Positions 1 through 9,923 of a stretch of DNA of 64,000 bases are shown one piece after another (position 1 is the stretch's first letter; each line of letters starts with the position of its first letter). The translations under genes were made by a program, and so were the position numbers. The notes beneath the pieces were generated by a model. The model was not told the origin of the DNA, did no database searches, and saw only the letters and a program-made list of their open reading frames with translations. The stretch is taken from NCBI RefSeq assembly GCF_029626225.1, contig NZ_JARUBP010000001.1:7316001-7380000 (forward strand). Direction: 5' to 3'. The stretch comes from Asanoa sp. WMMD1127. Lineage in GTDB: Bacteria > Actinomycetota > Actinomycetes > Mycobacteriales > Micromonosporaceae.

Positions 1-849
1 CGCCTCGCCCCGCAGCCGCGCCTCGTAGCGGACGCCGAGCACCGAGGACGAGACGTCGGTCAGCCGCAGGTCGGCGTCGTCGGCCACGCCGTAGGTCAGC
101 ACCCGGCGGCCCTCGGCGCGCAGCGTCTCGGCCAGCCGCCGGGTGCCGTCGTTGTCGGCGCACGTCACCACGAAGCCGGCCGGGTCGGTCAGCCGGGCGT
201 ACTCCAGGAACGCCGTCTCGAGCCCCGCCAGGTCGCCGTAGGTGTTGAGGTGGTCGGCGTCGATGTTCGTGATGATCGACACGAACGGCCGGTAGAGCAG
301 GAACGAGCGGTCGCTCTCGTCCGCCTCGGCCACGAACAGGTCGCCGCTGCCGTGGTGGGCGTTGGAGCCGACCTCGGAGATCTCGCCGCCGATCACGAAC
401 GACGGGTCGAACCCGGCGTGCTGCAGGATCAGCGTAACCATCGACGTGGTGGTGGTCTTGCCGTGCGTGCCGGCCACGGCGACGGTGCGCCGGCCGGTCA
501 TCGCGGCCGCCAGCGCCTCGGACCGGTGCATGATCCGCAGGCCGCGCCGACGGGCCTCCTCGAGCTCGAGATGGTCCTGCGGGATGGCGGTGGAGTAGAC
601 CACCGTGTCGACGCCGTCCAGGTTCTCCGGGACGTGTCGCATGTGGATGGTGCCGCCGAGCGCCCGCAGGCCGGCCAGCGCCGGCCACTCCCGCAGCTCG
701 CTGCCGGAGGTCGGGATGCCCCGGGTCAGCAGCAGGCGGGCCAGCCCGCTCATGCCGACGCCACCCACGCCGATCAGGTGGACCGTGCCCAGTTCTTCCG
801 CGGCCACCGTGCCGGCGGGGGTGAAGTTCGCGATGTCAAGCCCTGCCAC
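1..849 (-). CDS. murC: UDP-N-acetylmuramate--L-alanine ligase MurC (3' part outside window)
   Basis: Cytoplasmic Mur ligase that adds L-alanine to UDP-MurNAc at the first step of stem-peptide assembly. The N-terminal Rossmann motif (HLIGVGGVGMSGLARLL) sits about 20 residues from the start, and an ATP-binding GTHGKTTTTSM-type loop reads through around 440-485. The GTG at 847-849 is chosen because a GAGAGCGAGG ribosome site precedes it. The gene lies 25 nt downstream of murG on the same strand, as the last visible member of the dcw operon. About 283 of the usual 470-500 residues are inside the window. The frame stays open to base 1. Confidence 0.93.
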   Translation of the reverse strand, partial: MAGLDIANFTPAGTVAAEELGTVHLIGVGGVGMSGLARLLLTRGIPTSGSELREWPALAGLRALGGTIHMRHVPENLDGVDTVVYSTAIPQDHLELEEARRRGLRIMHRSEALAAAMTGRRTVAVAGTHGKTTTTSMVTLILQHAGFDPSFVIGGEISEVGSNAHHGSGDLFVAEADESDRSFLLYRPFVSIITNIDADHLNTYGDLAGLETAFLEYARLTDPAGFVVTCADNDGTRRLAETLRAEGRRVLTYGVADDADLRLTDVSSSVLGVRYEARLRGEA

Positions 850-874
850 CGTGCCTCGCTCTCGTCAGTCACAC

Positions 875-1984
875 TCAGCCGTGGGTAGCCGCTTCGTAAA
901 CGAAGTCGAGCAACGCCTCGTCACCGTCGCGCCGGCCGTAGGCGGCGGCCGCGTGCCCCATCTGGGCCAGCCGGTGCGGGTCGCGCAGCAACGGGATCAC
1001 CGTGCGCTCGACCCAGGCGGGCGTCATCTCGCCGTCGTCGACCAGGAGCCCGCCGCCGGCGTCGACCACCGGCTGGGCGTTGCGGCTCTGCTCCTGGTTG
1101 CTGTACGGGTACGGGACGAAGATCGTCGGCAGGCCGATCGCGGACACCTCGGCGACCGTCATCGCGCCGCCCCGGCTCAGCATCAGGTCGGCGGCCGCGT
1201 AGCCGAGCTCCATCTCGCTCAGGTAGGGCACGGTCACGTAGGGCACCGGCAGGTCGTTGGGCACCGAGACCGGCTCGTTGCGGGCGCCGATCACGTGCAG
1301 CACCTGCACGCCGGCCCGGGACAGCTCCTTGGCGGCGCCGGCCACGGCCAGGTTGATCGAGCGGGCGCCCTGCGAGCCGCCGGAGACGAACAGCACGGGC
1401 AGGTCGGGGCGCAGGCCGAAGCGGGCCCGGGCGGCGGCCGAGGCGGCCCGCCGGTCGAGGTGGGCGATCGAGGACCGCAGCGGCACGCCGACCACCCGGG
1501 CGTCCTTGAGCGAGTCGGCCTGCCGCGGCTGGTGCGGGAAGCCGACCGCCACGTATTTGGTGAAGCGCATGCCCATCCGGTTGGCCACGCCCGGCGGCAC
1601 GTTGACCTCGTGGACCACGATCGGCGTCTCGCGCCGCCACGCCGCCAGGTAGCCGGGCACCGACACGTAGCCGCCGAAGCCCACCACCACGTCGGCACGG
1701 ACCTCGTCGAGGACCTTGCCGGCCGCGCGGGTCGAGGTCACCATCCGGTCCGGCGTGCGCAGCAGCGCCATGTTGATCGACCGGGGCAGCTGGAAGGCCG
1801 GGATCTGCCGCAGGTCGTAGCCCTGCGGCGGGATGAGCTCGTTCTCCAGGCCCTTGGGGGTGCCGAGGCAGGTGATCCGGACCGATGGATCGTGGCGGCG
1901 CAGGCAGTCGGCGAAGGCGAGCAACGGGTAGATGTGCCCACCCGTCCCTCCACCAGCCAGCACGACCGACCGCAGCGGACCCAT
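875..1984 (-). CDS. murG: UDP-GlcNAc:undecaprenyl-PP-MurNAc-pentapeptide GlcNAc transferase MurG
   Basis: Peripheral membrane GT28-family transferase that converts lipid I to lipid II at the inner face of the membrane. The N-terminal GGGTGGHIYP loop, the central SGGSQGARSIN segment and the C-terminal donor-binding region (SRGGAMTVAEV, then PYSNQEQSRNA) are all visible. At 369 residues it is full length for the family. ATG at 1984 is preferred over the GTG at 1987. The AGGAGACG site is about 8 nt from the ATG, and this ATG shares one base with the ftsW stop, so translation is coupled. Confidence 0.95.
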   Translation of the reverse strand: MGPLRSVVLAGGGTGGHIYPLLAFADCLRRHDPSVRITCLGTPKGLENELIPPQGYDLRQIPAFQLPRSINMALLRTPDRMVTSTRAAGKVLDEVRADVVVGFGGYVSVPGYLAAWRRETPIVVHEVNVPPGVANRMGMRFTKYVAVGFPHQPRQADSLKDARVVGVPLRSSIAHLDRRAASAAARARFGLRPDLPVLFVSGGSQGARSINLAVAGAAKELSRAGVQVLHVIGARNEPVSVPNDLPVPYVTVPYLSEMELGYAAADLMLSRGGAMTVAEVSAIGLPTIFVPYPYSNQEQSRNAQPVVDAGGGLLVDDGEMTPAWVERTVIPLLRDPHRLAQMGHAAAAYGRRDGDEALLDFVYEAATHG

Positions 1985-3399
1985 CACCGTCTCCTCTCGC
2001 CACCCACGCCGGCGCGGTCACGCGCGGCGCGTCCGGCGGCGGGCGCCGTCGGACGGCTGGCCTTCGGCGCCTGGGGCAACGGAGGCAGCGGGGCCCAGAG
2101 TAGTCGGACCCACCTGGCCGGCGGGCGGGCATGCAGGGCACGCGCGGCATCGGGCTCGGCGCGGGCGAACGAGGCCAGCATGCCGACGCCGGCCAGGGTC
2201 ACCACCAGGGCGCTGCCGCCGTCGGAGATGAACGGCAGCGGCAGGCCGGTGATCGGGATGAGGCCGACCACCCCACCGATGTTGATCAGCGCCTGGGCCA
2301 CCAGCCAGGTGGTCAGCGCGGCGGCCACCAGGCGGCGGAACGGATCGTCGATCCGCCGGGCGATCCGCAGGCCGGTGTACGCCAGCACGCCGAACAGGGC
2401 GAGCACGACGGCGCAGCCGATCACGCCCAGCTCCTCGGCGATCACGGCGAAGATGAAGTCGTTGTCGGCCGCCGGCAGCCAGTTCCACTTGAGCCGGCCC
2501 TCACCGAGCCCGACCCCGAACCAGCCGCCATTGTCGATCGCGTTCCGGGCCTGAATGCCCTGGTAGCAGTCGTTGGAGGCGCAGTTCTCGGGCGGGTTGT
2601 ACCAGGTCAGCAACCGGGTGAACCGGTAGTTGCCCCCGTCCTCGCCGTCGGAGCCGCCGCCCCGGGACGCCGCGGCGATGAGCCCGCCGATGCCGACCAG
2701 GCCGACCGCGGAGAGCCCCGCGAAGACCCGCATGCGCACGCCGGCGGCCCACAGCATGCCGACCATGATGGCCAGCAGGATCAGCATCGTGCCGAGGTCG
2801 TTGTAACCGACCAGCACGAACAGCAGCGCGACCACCGGGAACAGCGGCATGGCCAGCTCACGCCAGTAGCTCAGCGCGGGTCCCTTGCGGCTGATCACGT
2901 CGGCGGCCCAGAGGATCAGACCGATCTTGACGAACTCGGACGGCTGCACCTGGACGGAGCCGATGTGCAGCCAGAGCAGGTCGCTCTGGATCGGGCCGAG
3001 CCGCACGACCTTGACGTCGCGGACGGCGGCCAGCGCGTTGAGGCCGTTGAGGAACAGCAGCAGCGCGATCGCGAAGCCCAGCACCGGGCGGGCCAGCGCC
3101 CGGAACGTGCGGGCCGGCAGCCGCTGGCAGACCCAGAAGGCCAGGACGCCGATCACGGCGAATATGGCCTGCTTGGTCACGGCCGAGAAGGGGTCACCGT
3201 CGGCGGCGATGTCGCGCGGACCGGTCGCCGAGAAGACCATGGTGAGGCCGATCAGCAGCAGCAGGCCCGCGCTGGAGATCAGCAGGTAGTAGGACGCCAG
3301 CGGACGGCCGAGCAGCCCGCGCAGCGCCGCCACGCCGCCGTCGAACAGCGAGCGGCGGGTCTGCGCGGCCACCGAACCCGGTTTCGCTTCCTCCCCCAC
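1984..3399 (-). CDS. ftsW: SEDS peptidoglycan glycosyltransferase FtsW
   Basis: Integral membrane glycan polymerase of the SEDS family acting with FtsI at the septum. About ten hydrophobic segments are visible, with the family signature PFISDGGSALVV near the C terminus (D replaces the more common Y) and a basic/proline-rich cytoplasmic tail. The first in-frame start is GTG at 3399, and the next is GTG at 3372. Neither has a good Shine-Dalgarno, so the N terminus is uncertain by 9 residues. Only 65 bp separate it from the mraY stop, leaving no room for murD. It has 471 residues, slightly longer than FtsW without tails. Confidence 0.92.
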   Translation of the reverse strand: MGEEAKPGSVAAQTRRSLFDGGVAALRGLLGRPLASYYLLISSAGLLLLIGLTMVFSATGPRDIAADGDPFSAVTKQAIFAVIGVLAFWVCQRLPARTFRALARPVLGFAIALLLFLNGLNALAAVRDVKVVRLGPIQSDLLWLHIGSVQVQPSEFVKIGLILWAADVISRKGPALSYWRELAMPLFPVVALLFVLVGYNDLGTMLILLAIMVGMLWAAGVRMRVFAGLSAVGLVGIGGLIAAASRGGGSDGEDGGNYRFTRLLTWYNPPENCASNDCYQGIQARNAIDNGGWFGVGLGEGRLKWNWLPAADNDFIFAVIAEELGVIGCAVVLALFGVLAYTGLRIARRIDDPFRRLVAAALTTWLVAQALINIGGVVGLIPITGLPLPFISDGGSALVVTLAGVGMLASFARAEPDAARALHARPPARWVRLLWAPLPPLPQAPKASRPTAPAAGRAARDRAGVGGERRR

Positions 3400-3464
3400 C
3401 GGCCCATCATCGACGCTCGGCGCGCCCGGACAGCGGAGAAACTTTCGGCGTGTCGGCCCTGGCG

Positions 3465-4601
3465 TCAGCTGACCGCGGCGAGGAAGTCGCTGTAGAAGAG
3501 GCCGAGGGCCATCGCGACGCCGATCCCGGCGATGATCCAGAAGCGCACGACAATGTTGACCTCGCTCCACCCCGCCAGCTCGAAGTGGTGCTGGAGCGGC
3601 GACATCCGGAAGACGCGCTTGCCGGTGGTCCGGAACGAGATGATCTGGATGACCACCGACATCGTGATGATCACGAAGAGCCCGCCGATGATCGGCAGCA
3701 GCAGCACGGTGCGGGTCGACATCGCCATGCCGGCGATCAGGCCACCGAGGCCCAGCGCTCCGGTGTCGCCCATGAAGATCCGGGCCGGCGAGGTGTTCCA
3801 CCAGAGGAAGCCCACACACGCGCCGGCGGCCGCGCCGGCGATCAGGGCTATCTCCAGCGGATCGCGTACGGCGTAGCAGTAGGTGTCGGCACCGGCCTTC
3901 ACGTAGGTCGGGTCGGCGCACCAGTGCCGGTACTGCCAGAACGCGATCAACGCGTACGCGCCGAGCACCATCGTGGAGGCGCCGGTGGCCAGGCCGTCCA
4001 GCCCGTCGGTCAGGTTGACGCCGTTGGTCGCGGCCAGCACCACGAACACGAACAGGATCACCGAGCCGACCTTGCCGATGTCGAGCCAGCTCACCTCGCG
4101 GATGAACGAGACCGCGGTGCTGCCGACGGTCTCCGTGTTGGTGCGGCTGCCCGTCGTGTCGAGCATCGTGCTCGGGAAGTAGAGCGCGACGATGCCGAAG
4201 GTGGCGCCGACCAGGAGCTGGCCGAGCAGCTTGCCCCGCTTGTTGAGGCCGCCGCTGTGCCGCCGGCGGACCTTGAGGAAGTCGTCGATGAAGCCCACGG
4301 CGCCGCAGAAGACCAGCAGGCCCAGCAGCACCAACGCGGTGATGGTCGGGCCGACCTGGAAGATCTGCTGGGACGGCAGGGTGGTCAGCGCGAGGTGCCC
4401 GGCGACGTACGCGATGACGGTGGCCACGATGAAGACCACGCCGCCCATCGTCGGTGTGCCCTTCTTGCCCATGTGCATCTGCGGGCCGTCGGCGCGGATC
4501 GGCTGGCCGGCCTTGAGCCGGGTGAACACCTTGATCGCGAGCGGGGTGCCGAACAGCGAGACGAGGAACGCCACCGCGATGGCGACGATGACCGCCCTCA
4601 C
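3465..4601 (-). CDS. mraY: phospho-MurNAc-pentapeptide transferase MraY
   Basis: Polytopic membrane enzyme that makes lipid I from UDP-MurNAc-pentapeptide and undecaprenyl phosphate. Visible family motifs are the acidic segment with DDFLK followed by [13 protein letters not shown], the [15 protein letters not shown] block and the [10 protein letters not shown] loop, with about ten membrane helices. At 378 residues it is somewhat longer than E. coli MraY (360), because of an insert around residues 115-130 and 195-205. Start GTG at 4601 overlaps the murF stop by 4 nt (GTGA). Confidence 0.95.
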   Translation of the reverse strand: MRAVIVAIAVAFLVSLFGTPLAIKVFTRLKAGQPIRADGPQMHMGKKGTPTMGGVVFIVATVIAYVAGHLALTTLPSQQIFQVGPTITALVLLGLLVFCGAVGFIDDFLKVRRRHSGGLNKRGKLLGQLLVGATFGIVALYFPSTMLDTTGSRTNTETVGSTAVSFIREVSWLDIGKVGSVILFVFVVLAATNGVNLTDGLDGLATGASTMVLGAYALIAFWQYRHWCADPTYVKAGADTYCYAVRDPLEIALIAGAAAGACVGFLWWNTSPARIFMGDTGALGLGGLIAGMAMSTRTVLLLPIIGGLFVIITMSVVIQIISFRTTGKRVFRMSPLQHHFELAGWSEVNIVVRFWIIAGIGVAMALGLFYSDFLAAVS

Positions 4602-5986
4602 GCCGTGGTCCCGTTCTCACGCAACGCGTCGACCACGTCCCAGGTGCGGTAGCGGGAGCCCTTCACCAGCACCACGTCGCCCGGCCGCAGATCGGCCCGC
4701 AGCGCGTCGATCGCCGCCGCCTGGTCGCCCACCACCACCGACCTGCCTTCCCAGCCCGGATGGGCCGTCGCGCCGTCGTGGATCGCCTCGGCCGCCGCGC
4801 TGACCACGACCAGCCGGTCGACGCCCAGCTCGGCGGCGAGCCGCCCGACCTCTTCGTGTCCGGAACGCTCGAACTCGCCCAGCTCGGCCATGTAACCGAG
4901 CACGGCGACCGTACGCCGCCCCCTGCCGATGGTCGCCAGCGCCCGCAGCGCCGCGCTCGTCGACGCCGGGTTGGCGTTGTAGGAGTCGTCGATGACGGTC
5001 ACGCCGTCGGACCGGTCGAACACGTCCATCCGGCGGCCGGACCGCAGCTCCAGCTCGCCCAGCGCCTCGCCCAGCTCGCGCAGGGGCATGCCCAGCTCGC
5101 GGGCCACCGCCGCGGCGGCGAGCGTGTTGGCGACCTGGTGGCGGCCGGGGATCCGCAGCCGCACGGGCACGCTGCCCCGGGCCACCCGCAGCGTGTAGGA
5201 AGCCTGGCCGCGGGAGTCGAGCGTCACGTCGTCGGCTCGCACGTCGGCGTCCGGCGCCTCGCCGACCAGCACGACCCGGCCACGCGTGCGCACGGCCATC
5301 TTCCGGACCCGCTCGTCGTCGGCGTTGAGGATCGCCACCCCGTCCACGGGTACGGCCTCCGCCAGCTCGCCCTTGGCCGTCGCGATGTTGTCGACCGAGC
5401 CGAACTCGCCGATGTGCGAGTTGCCGACGTTGAGCACCACGCCGACCCGCGGCCGGGCGATGCCGGCGAGGTAGCTGATGTGCCCGGCGCCCCGGGCGCC
5501 CATCTCCAGCACCAGGAAGCGGGTCTGCTCGTCGGCCTTGAGCACGGTGTGCGGGAAGCCGAGCTCGTTGTTGAGCGAGCCGGCCGGCGCGACCGTCGGG
5601 CCCAGCCGGGCGGTCAGCTGGGCGACCAGGTCCTTGGTGGTGGTCTTGCCGGACGAGCCGGTCAGCCCGATCACGGACAGGTCCGGCAGCCGGGACAGCA
5701 CGGCCCGCGCCAGGCCCGCCAGCGCCGCCAGCGCGTCGTCGACCAGGACCATCGGCACGCCCTCGACGGGGCGGGTGCCGAGCACCGCGACCGCGCCGTC
5801 GGCCACCGCGGCCGCGGCGAACTCGTGGCCGTCGACCTTCTCGCCGGGGAACGCGACGAACAGTCCGCCGGCCATGGGCTTGCGGGAGTCGTATTCCACC
5901 GGCCCGGTCACCACGGCGGCCGGATCGGCGCCGGCGAGCCGGCCCTCGACCGCGGCGGCCACCTCGTCGAGGCGCATGCCGATCAT
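4598..5986 (-). CDS. murF: UDP-MurNAc-tripeptide--D-alanyl-D-alanine ligase MurF
   Basis: Cytoplasmic Mur ligase that adds D-Ala-D-Ala to complete the pentapeptide. The ATP loop [13 protein letters not shown] is at about residue 108, the central-domain [15 protein letters not shown]-type segment follows, and the [10 protein letters not shown] motif specific to MurF lies near residue 335. It has 462 residues, normal for the family. ATG at 5986 overlaps the murE stop by 4 nt and is followed by a second in-frame ATG at 5977. It lies in the tightly coupled murE-murF-mraY block. Confidence 0.95.
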   Translation of the reverse strand: MIGMRLDEVAAAVEGRLAGADPAAVVTGPVEYDSRKPMAGGLFVAFPGEKVDGHEFAAAAVADGAVAVLGTRPVEGVPMVLVDDALAALAGLARAVLSRLPDLSVIGLTGSSGKTTTKDLVAQLTARLGPTVAPAGSLNNELGFPHTVLKADEQTRFLVLEMGARGAGHISYLAGIARPRVGVVLNVGNSHIGEFGSVDNIATAKGELAEAVPVDGVAILNADDERVRKMAVRTRGRVVLVGEAPDADVRADDVTLDSRGQASYTLRVARGSVPVRLRIPGRHQVANTLAAAAVARELGMPLRELGEALGELELRSGRRMDVFDRSDGVTVIDDSYNANPASTSAALRALATIGRGRRTVAVLGYMAELGEFERSGHEEVGRLAAELGVDRLVVVSAAAEAIHDGATAHPGWEGRSVVVGDQAAAIDALRADLRPGDVVLVKGSRYRTWDVVDALRENGTTA

Positions 5987-7548
5987 CGCTGGCCCACCAG
6001 GTGGCCGAACCGGGCGCGCAGTGCCGCCGCCAGCTCGACCCGGTCGTCGAACGGGTGCGTCACGCCGGCCACCTCCTGCCCTCGTTCGTGCCCCTTGCCG
6101 AGCACCGCGATCACGTCGTCGTCACCGGCCCGCCGGACCGCCTCGTCGATGGCCGCCCGCCGCCCGCCGGTGATCTCCTCGACCGCCGCCGGCCCGGCAC
6201 CCCGCGCGCCGGTCAGGACCTCGGCCCGGATCGCGGCCGGCTCCTCGGTGCGCGGGTTGTCGTCGGTCACCAGCACCAGGTCGGCGCCCTCGGCCGCGGC
6301 GGCGCCCATCAGCGGGCGCTTGCCCCGGTCGCGGTCGCCGCCCGCGCCGATCACGCAGATCAGCCGGCCGCCTCGCGACTGCGCCCGGGCGCGCAGCGCG
6401 CGCAGCGCGGCCACGATCGCGTCGGGCTTGTGCGCGTAGTCGACGACGCCGATGACGGGGCCCGGCGCGTCGACCACCTCGAGCCGGCCCGGCACGCCCG
6501 GGCAGGCGGCCACGCCGGCCGCCGCGGTGGCCGGGTCGACGCCGACCGCGGCCAGCGAGGCGATCGCGAGCAGCGCGTTGGCCACGTTGTGCAGGCCGGG
6601 CAGGGCGACGCCGGCGTCGACGGCGCCGGCCGGGCCGTGCGCCGTGAAGGCCTGGCCGTAGCCGGCGTCGGCGACCCCGTCGGCCCACCAGGTCGCGGCG
6701 CGGTCGCCGGCGGCCGAGTAGGTGACGGTGGCGGGCTTGCGCAGCGGCGTCAGGGCCGGGTCGTCGAAGTTGAGGATCTCGACCCGGCAGCGCCCGTCGA
6801 AGAGCCGGGCCTTGGCGGCGAAGTAGTCGTCGCGGTCGGCGTGGAAGTCGAGGTGGTCCTGGCCGAAGTTGGTGTAGCCGCCGACCGCGAAGCGCACGCC
6901 GCCGACGCGGCCCATCGCCAGGGCGTGGCTCGACACCTCCATGACGACCGCGGTGACACCCTGCTCGCGGGCGACCGCCAGCAGGGCGTGCAGGTCGGTG
7001 GCCTCCGGGGTGGTGCGCACGCTGTCGACGACGAGGTCGCCGAGGCGCGTCTCGACGGTGCCGATCAGCCCGGTCACGTGGCCGGCCGCGCGCAGCCCGG
7101 ACTCGACCAGGTAGGCGGTCGACGTCTTGCCTGCGGTGCCGGTGAGGCCGATGACGGCCAGGTCCGCCGTGGGGTCGCCGTAGACGCGGGCGGCGACCGC
7201 GCCGAGCGCCTCGCGCGGGTCGTCGACCACGATCGCCGGCAGGCCCGCCGCCGCCGCGGCGGGGGCGCCGGCCGGGTCGGTCAGCACCGCGACCGCGCCG
7301 GCCGCGGCCACCGCCGGGACGAACTCGGCGCCGTGCCGGCGGGCGCCGGGCAGCGCGGCGTAGAGGTCGCCGGGGCGCACCTCGCCGCTGGCATGGGTGA
7401 TCCCGGTCACCGCGACGTCGGTCGCGGCATCGATGCCGGCCCCGACCAGGGCCGCCAGGTCGGCGAGCCGGACGGGAGCGACGGCGCGGGGGCGCGGATT
7501 GCCGGGCACGGCGTCAGACCCTACCCGGTCCGTGCCCGGCTTCCGCAT
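5983..7548 (-). CDS. murE: UDP-MurNAc-L-Ala-D-Glu--2,6-diaminopimelate ligase MurE
   Basis: Cytoplasmic Mur ligase that adds the third stem residue. The ATP loop GLTGTAGKTSTAYL and the DNPRTEEP motif near the C terminus, which marks the meso-diaminopimelate-specific class, are both present. The N terminus is uncertain. GTG 7554, ATG 7548 and GTG 7509 are in frame, and none has a strong Shine-Dalgarno. The 7509 start (VPGNPRPRAV) fits the conserved N terminus best, while 7548 keeps the tight spacing to ftsI. The 3' end overlaps murF by 4 nt. Confidence 0.93.
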   Translation of the reverse strand: MRKPGTDRVGSDAVPGNPRPRAVAPVRLADLAALVGAGIDAATDVAVTGITHASGEVRPGDLYAALPGARRHGAEFVPAVAAAGAVAVLTDPAGAPAAAAAGLPAIVVDDPREALGAVAARVYGDPTADLAVIGLTGTAGKTSTAYLVESGLRAAGHVTGLIGTVETRLGDLVVDSVRTTPEATDLHALLAVAREQGVTAVVMEVSSHALAMGRVGGVRFAVGGYTNFGQDHLDFHADRDDYFAAKARLFDGRCRVEILNFDDPALTPLRKPATVTYSAAGDRAATWWADGVADAGYGQAFTAHGPAGAVDAGVALPGLHNVANALLAIASLAAVGVDPATAAAGVAACPGVPGRLEVVDAPGPVIGVVDYAHKPDAIVAALRALRARAQSRGGRLICVIGAGGDRDRGKRPLMGAAAAEGADLVLVTDDNPRTEEPAAIRAEVLTGARGAGPAAVEEITGGRRAAIDEAVRRAGDDDVIAVLGKGHERGQEVAGVTHPFDDRVELAAALRARFGHLVGQR

Positions 7549-7560
7549 ACCCACGCTGAT

Positions 7561-9921
7561 CTACGGAAAGGCCGTGTACTTCGGCGCGGCCTTGGTGCTC
7601 GGCGGCACGCGGTAGTGCTGCAGCGTGTACTGCATCATCTCGCGGAACGCCGGCCCCGCGACGTCGCCGCCACCCCCGCCCGGGGTGTAGGCGAACACCG
7701 CGACCACGTAGCGGGGCGCCTCGGCCGGCGCCATGCCGATGAACGACGCCACGTCGCCAGGCGCGTACTGTCCGTCGACCACGCGCTTGCCGGTGCCCGT
7801 CTTGCCGGCCACCCGGTAACCCTTGATCCGGCCGGACACACCGGTCGCGTCCGGGATCGTGGTCACCGCCTCCATCAGCGTGCGGAGCTCGGCCGCGTGC
7901 TTGGGGCTGAGCACCTGCCGGGTCTCCGGGGCCGTCGGGGCCACGTGCCGCCCGTCCCCCGTGACGGTCTCCTTGATCAGGTGCGGCTGGATCCAGGCGC
8001 CGTCGTTGGCGATCGCGGCGTAGACGGCCGCCATCTGCAGCGGGGTCACGTCGACGCTGTGCCCGATCGGGATCGAGCCCGGCGAGGAGCCGTTCCACTC
8101 GTCCGGCGGCAGCACGCGCCCGCTCGCCTCACCCGGCATCCCCTCTCCCGTCGGCTTACCGAGGCCGAACTTGAGCTGGTAGTCGTAGACCTTCTGCGCA
8201 CCGAGCTGGTCCGCGATCTTGATGGTCGTGACGTTCGACGAGTACGCCAGCGCGCCGGCCATCGACATCTTCGCGTTGTTGGCCGGGTGCGTGTCGGCGT
8301 AGGTCACGTCGGCCTTGCGGATCGTCGAGGGGATCCGCCAGACCGTCTTCGGCGTGATCACCCCTTCCTCGAGGCCCGCGCCGAAGATGATCGCCTTGTG
8401 CACCGAGCCCGGGTCGACGACGAACGAGGTCGCCGCGTCCTCCCGGTCGGTGGCCTTGAAGCCCTCCCAGTCGGCCGCGTTGTAGGTCGGCTGGCTCGCC
8501 TGGGCCAGCACCTCGCCGGTCTTGACGTCGAGCACCACGGCCGCGCCGACGGTGCCCTTCCGGGCGCGGATGTTCTCGCTGAGCGACCGCTGGATCTCGT
8601 ACTGCAGGTCTCGGTCGATGGTCAGGGTCAGCGAGCTGCCGGGCTTGGCCGGTACGACCTCGTTGTAGCCGCCGGGGATCGGGGTGTCGAGGTTGCCGTT
8701 GCCGGCCTCGAACCGGTGCTTGCCGTTGGTGCCGCGCAGCACGTCGTCGTAGCGCATCTCCAGCCCTTCCAGGCCGGTCATGTCCTCGCCGGTGAAGCCG
8801 ATCAGGTTGGCGGCCAGGTCGGCGCCCGGGATCTCCCGGCGCTCGTCGCGGCCGATGCCGATGCCGGCGATGTTGAGCGCCATCACCTGCTGGGCCTGCT
8901 CGATCGGCACACCGCGGGCCAGCCACGAGAAGTTCGACCAGACGCCGGTGGGCAGCTTGCGCTTGGCCATCCGCTTCTCGAGGTCGGAGCGGGCCACCCC
9001 GAGCAGCGGCGAGAGCTTCGTGGCGGCCTCGGCCGGGTTCTTGACCATCTCCGGGTCGGCGTAGATGTAGCGGGCCTCGACGCTGTGCGTCAGGGGCACG
9101 CCCGAGCGGTCGTAGATGCCGCCCCGGGAGGCGAACAGGGTCACGCTGCGCAGGCGGTCCTCGATGCCGCCGTCGGCGTACGCGGGGGTCGGCATGATCT
9201 GCAGGGTGACCAGCCGGATGCCGATGCAGGCGAACATGGCCAGCGCGAGGAACGCGCCCAGGCGCAGGCGCCGGTTGGGGTCGGCCAGCTTGGGTCGCGC
9301 CCGCGGCTTGCGGCGCAGGGGCGGCCGGGGCGCGGTCGCCCCGCCCTTCGCCGGACCGCCGGTGCGGCCGGTCGTCGTCCGGGTCGCCTTCTTCGCCGGG
9401 CCGCCGGCCGAGCCGGCCCGCCCGGCGCCCGTCGTGCCACGGCCCGCGGCCCCGGTGCGGCCCCCCGCCGCGGTGCCGGCGCCACGGCCCGTCGCCTTCG
9501 CCGGACGCCCGCCGGCCGCGGTCCCGGTCCGGGCGGCCGCACCGGCGGTCCGGCCCGCCGCGCCACCGGCCCGGCCCGCCGCGCCACCGGTCCGGCCCGC
9601 CGCCCCGCCGGTCCGGTCCGATGGCGCGGCCGTCCGGGCCGCCGGTGGGCGCGTGGTGGTGCGTGGCTCGTCGGCCCGGCCACCGTCCACGACCCGCAGC
9701 GTCGGCGGCTCCGCCGGCGCTTCCGGCGTGGCCCGGGGCGTCCGCGTCCGCGCCTGCTCGCGCACGGACCGCCCGCGCGGCGTGTAGGCCTGCGCCTCGA
9801 AGATCCCGCCCCGGCCGCTGCGGGCCGGGGCGGGACCGTCGTCGTCGGGCCGGCCGCCCCGTGGCGGGTTCCGGCGCGCCGCGGGCGGGTCGCGCCGGGG
9901 GTCCGGCGTCCGCGGCGGCAC
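7561..9921 (-). CDS. ftsI: septal class B penicillin-binding protein FtsI/PbpB with long disordered N-terminal tail
   Basis: Transpeptidase that cross-links septal peptidoglycan with FtsW. Residues 1-215 are a proline/alanine/glycine/arginine-rich cytoplasmic tail containing GGAAGRTGGAAGR-type repeats (about 103-125). One membrane anchor lies at 221-240, followed by the dimerisation domain and the transpeptidase domain with SVHK (catalytic serine), SSN and KTGTGK motifs. No PASTA domain is present. At 786 residues it is well above the roughly 600-680 usual for actinobacterial FtsI, because of the tail. Start GTG 9921 lies just after the ftsL stop. Confidence 0.93.
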   Translation of the reverse strand: MPPRTPDPRRDPPAARRNPPRGGRPDDDGPAPARSGRGGIFEAQAYTPRGRSVREQARTRTPRATPEAPAEPPTLRVVDGGRADEPRTTTRPPAARTAAPSDRTGGAAGRTGGAAGRAGGAAGRTAGAAARTGTAAGGRPAKATGRGAGTAAGGRTGAAGRGTTGAGRAGSAGGPAKKATRTTTGRTGGPAKGGATAPRPPLRRKPRARPKLADPNRRLRLGAFLALAMFACIGIRLVTLQIMPTPAYADGGIEDRLRSVTLFASRGGIYDRSGVPLTHSVEARYIYADPEMVKNPAEAATKLSPLLGVARSDLEKRMAKRKLPTGVWSNFSWLARGVPIEQAQQVMALNIAGIGIGRDERREIPGADLAANLIGFTGEDMTGLEGLEMRYDDVLRGTNGKHRFEAGNGNLDTPIPGGYNEVVPAKPGSSLTLTIDRDLQYEIQRSLSENIRARKGTVGAAVVLDVKTGEVLAQASQPTYNAADWEGFKATDREDAATSFVVDPGSVHKAIIFGAGLEEGVITPKTVWRIPSTIRKADVTYADTHPANNAKMSMAGALAYSSNVTTIKIADQLGAQKVYDYQLKFGLGKPTGEGMPGEASGRVLPPDEWNGSSPGSIPIGHSVDVTPLQMAAVYAAIANDGAWIQPHLIKETVTGDGRHVAPTAPETRQVLSPKHAAELRTLMEAVTTIPDATGVSGRIKGYRVAGKTGTGKRVVDGQYAPGDVASFIGMAPAEAPRYVVAVFAYTPGGGGGDVAGPAFREMMQYTLQHYRVPPSTKAAPKYTAFP

Positions 9922-9923
9922 GC

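Noticed and set aside
605-2554. Long plus-strand open frames opposite murC-murG-ftsW, and a similar 4-kb frame opposite murE-ftsI (6001-10017)
   Set aside because: Low-complexity Arg/Ala/Gly/His translations created by G/C bias in the antisense of well-identified genes, with no domain or ribosome site.
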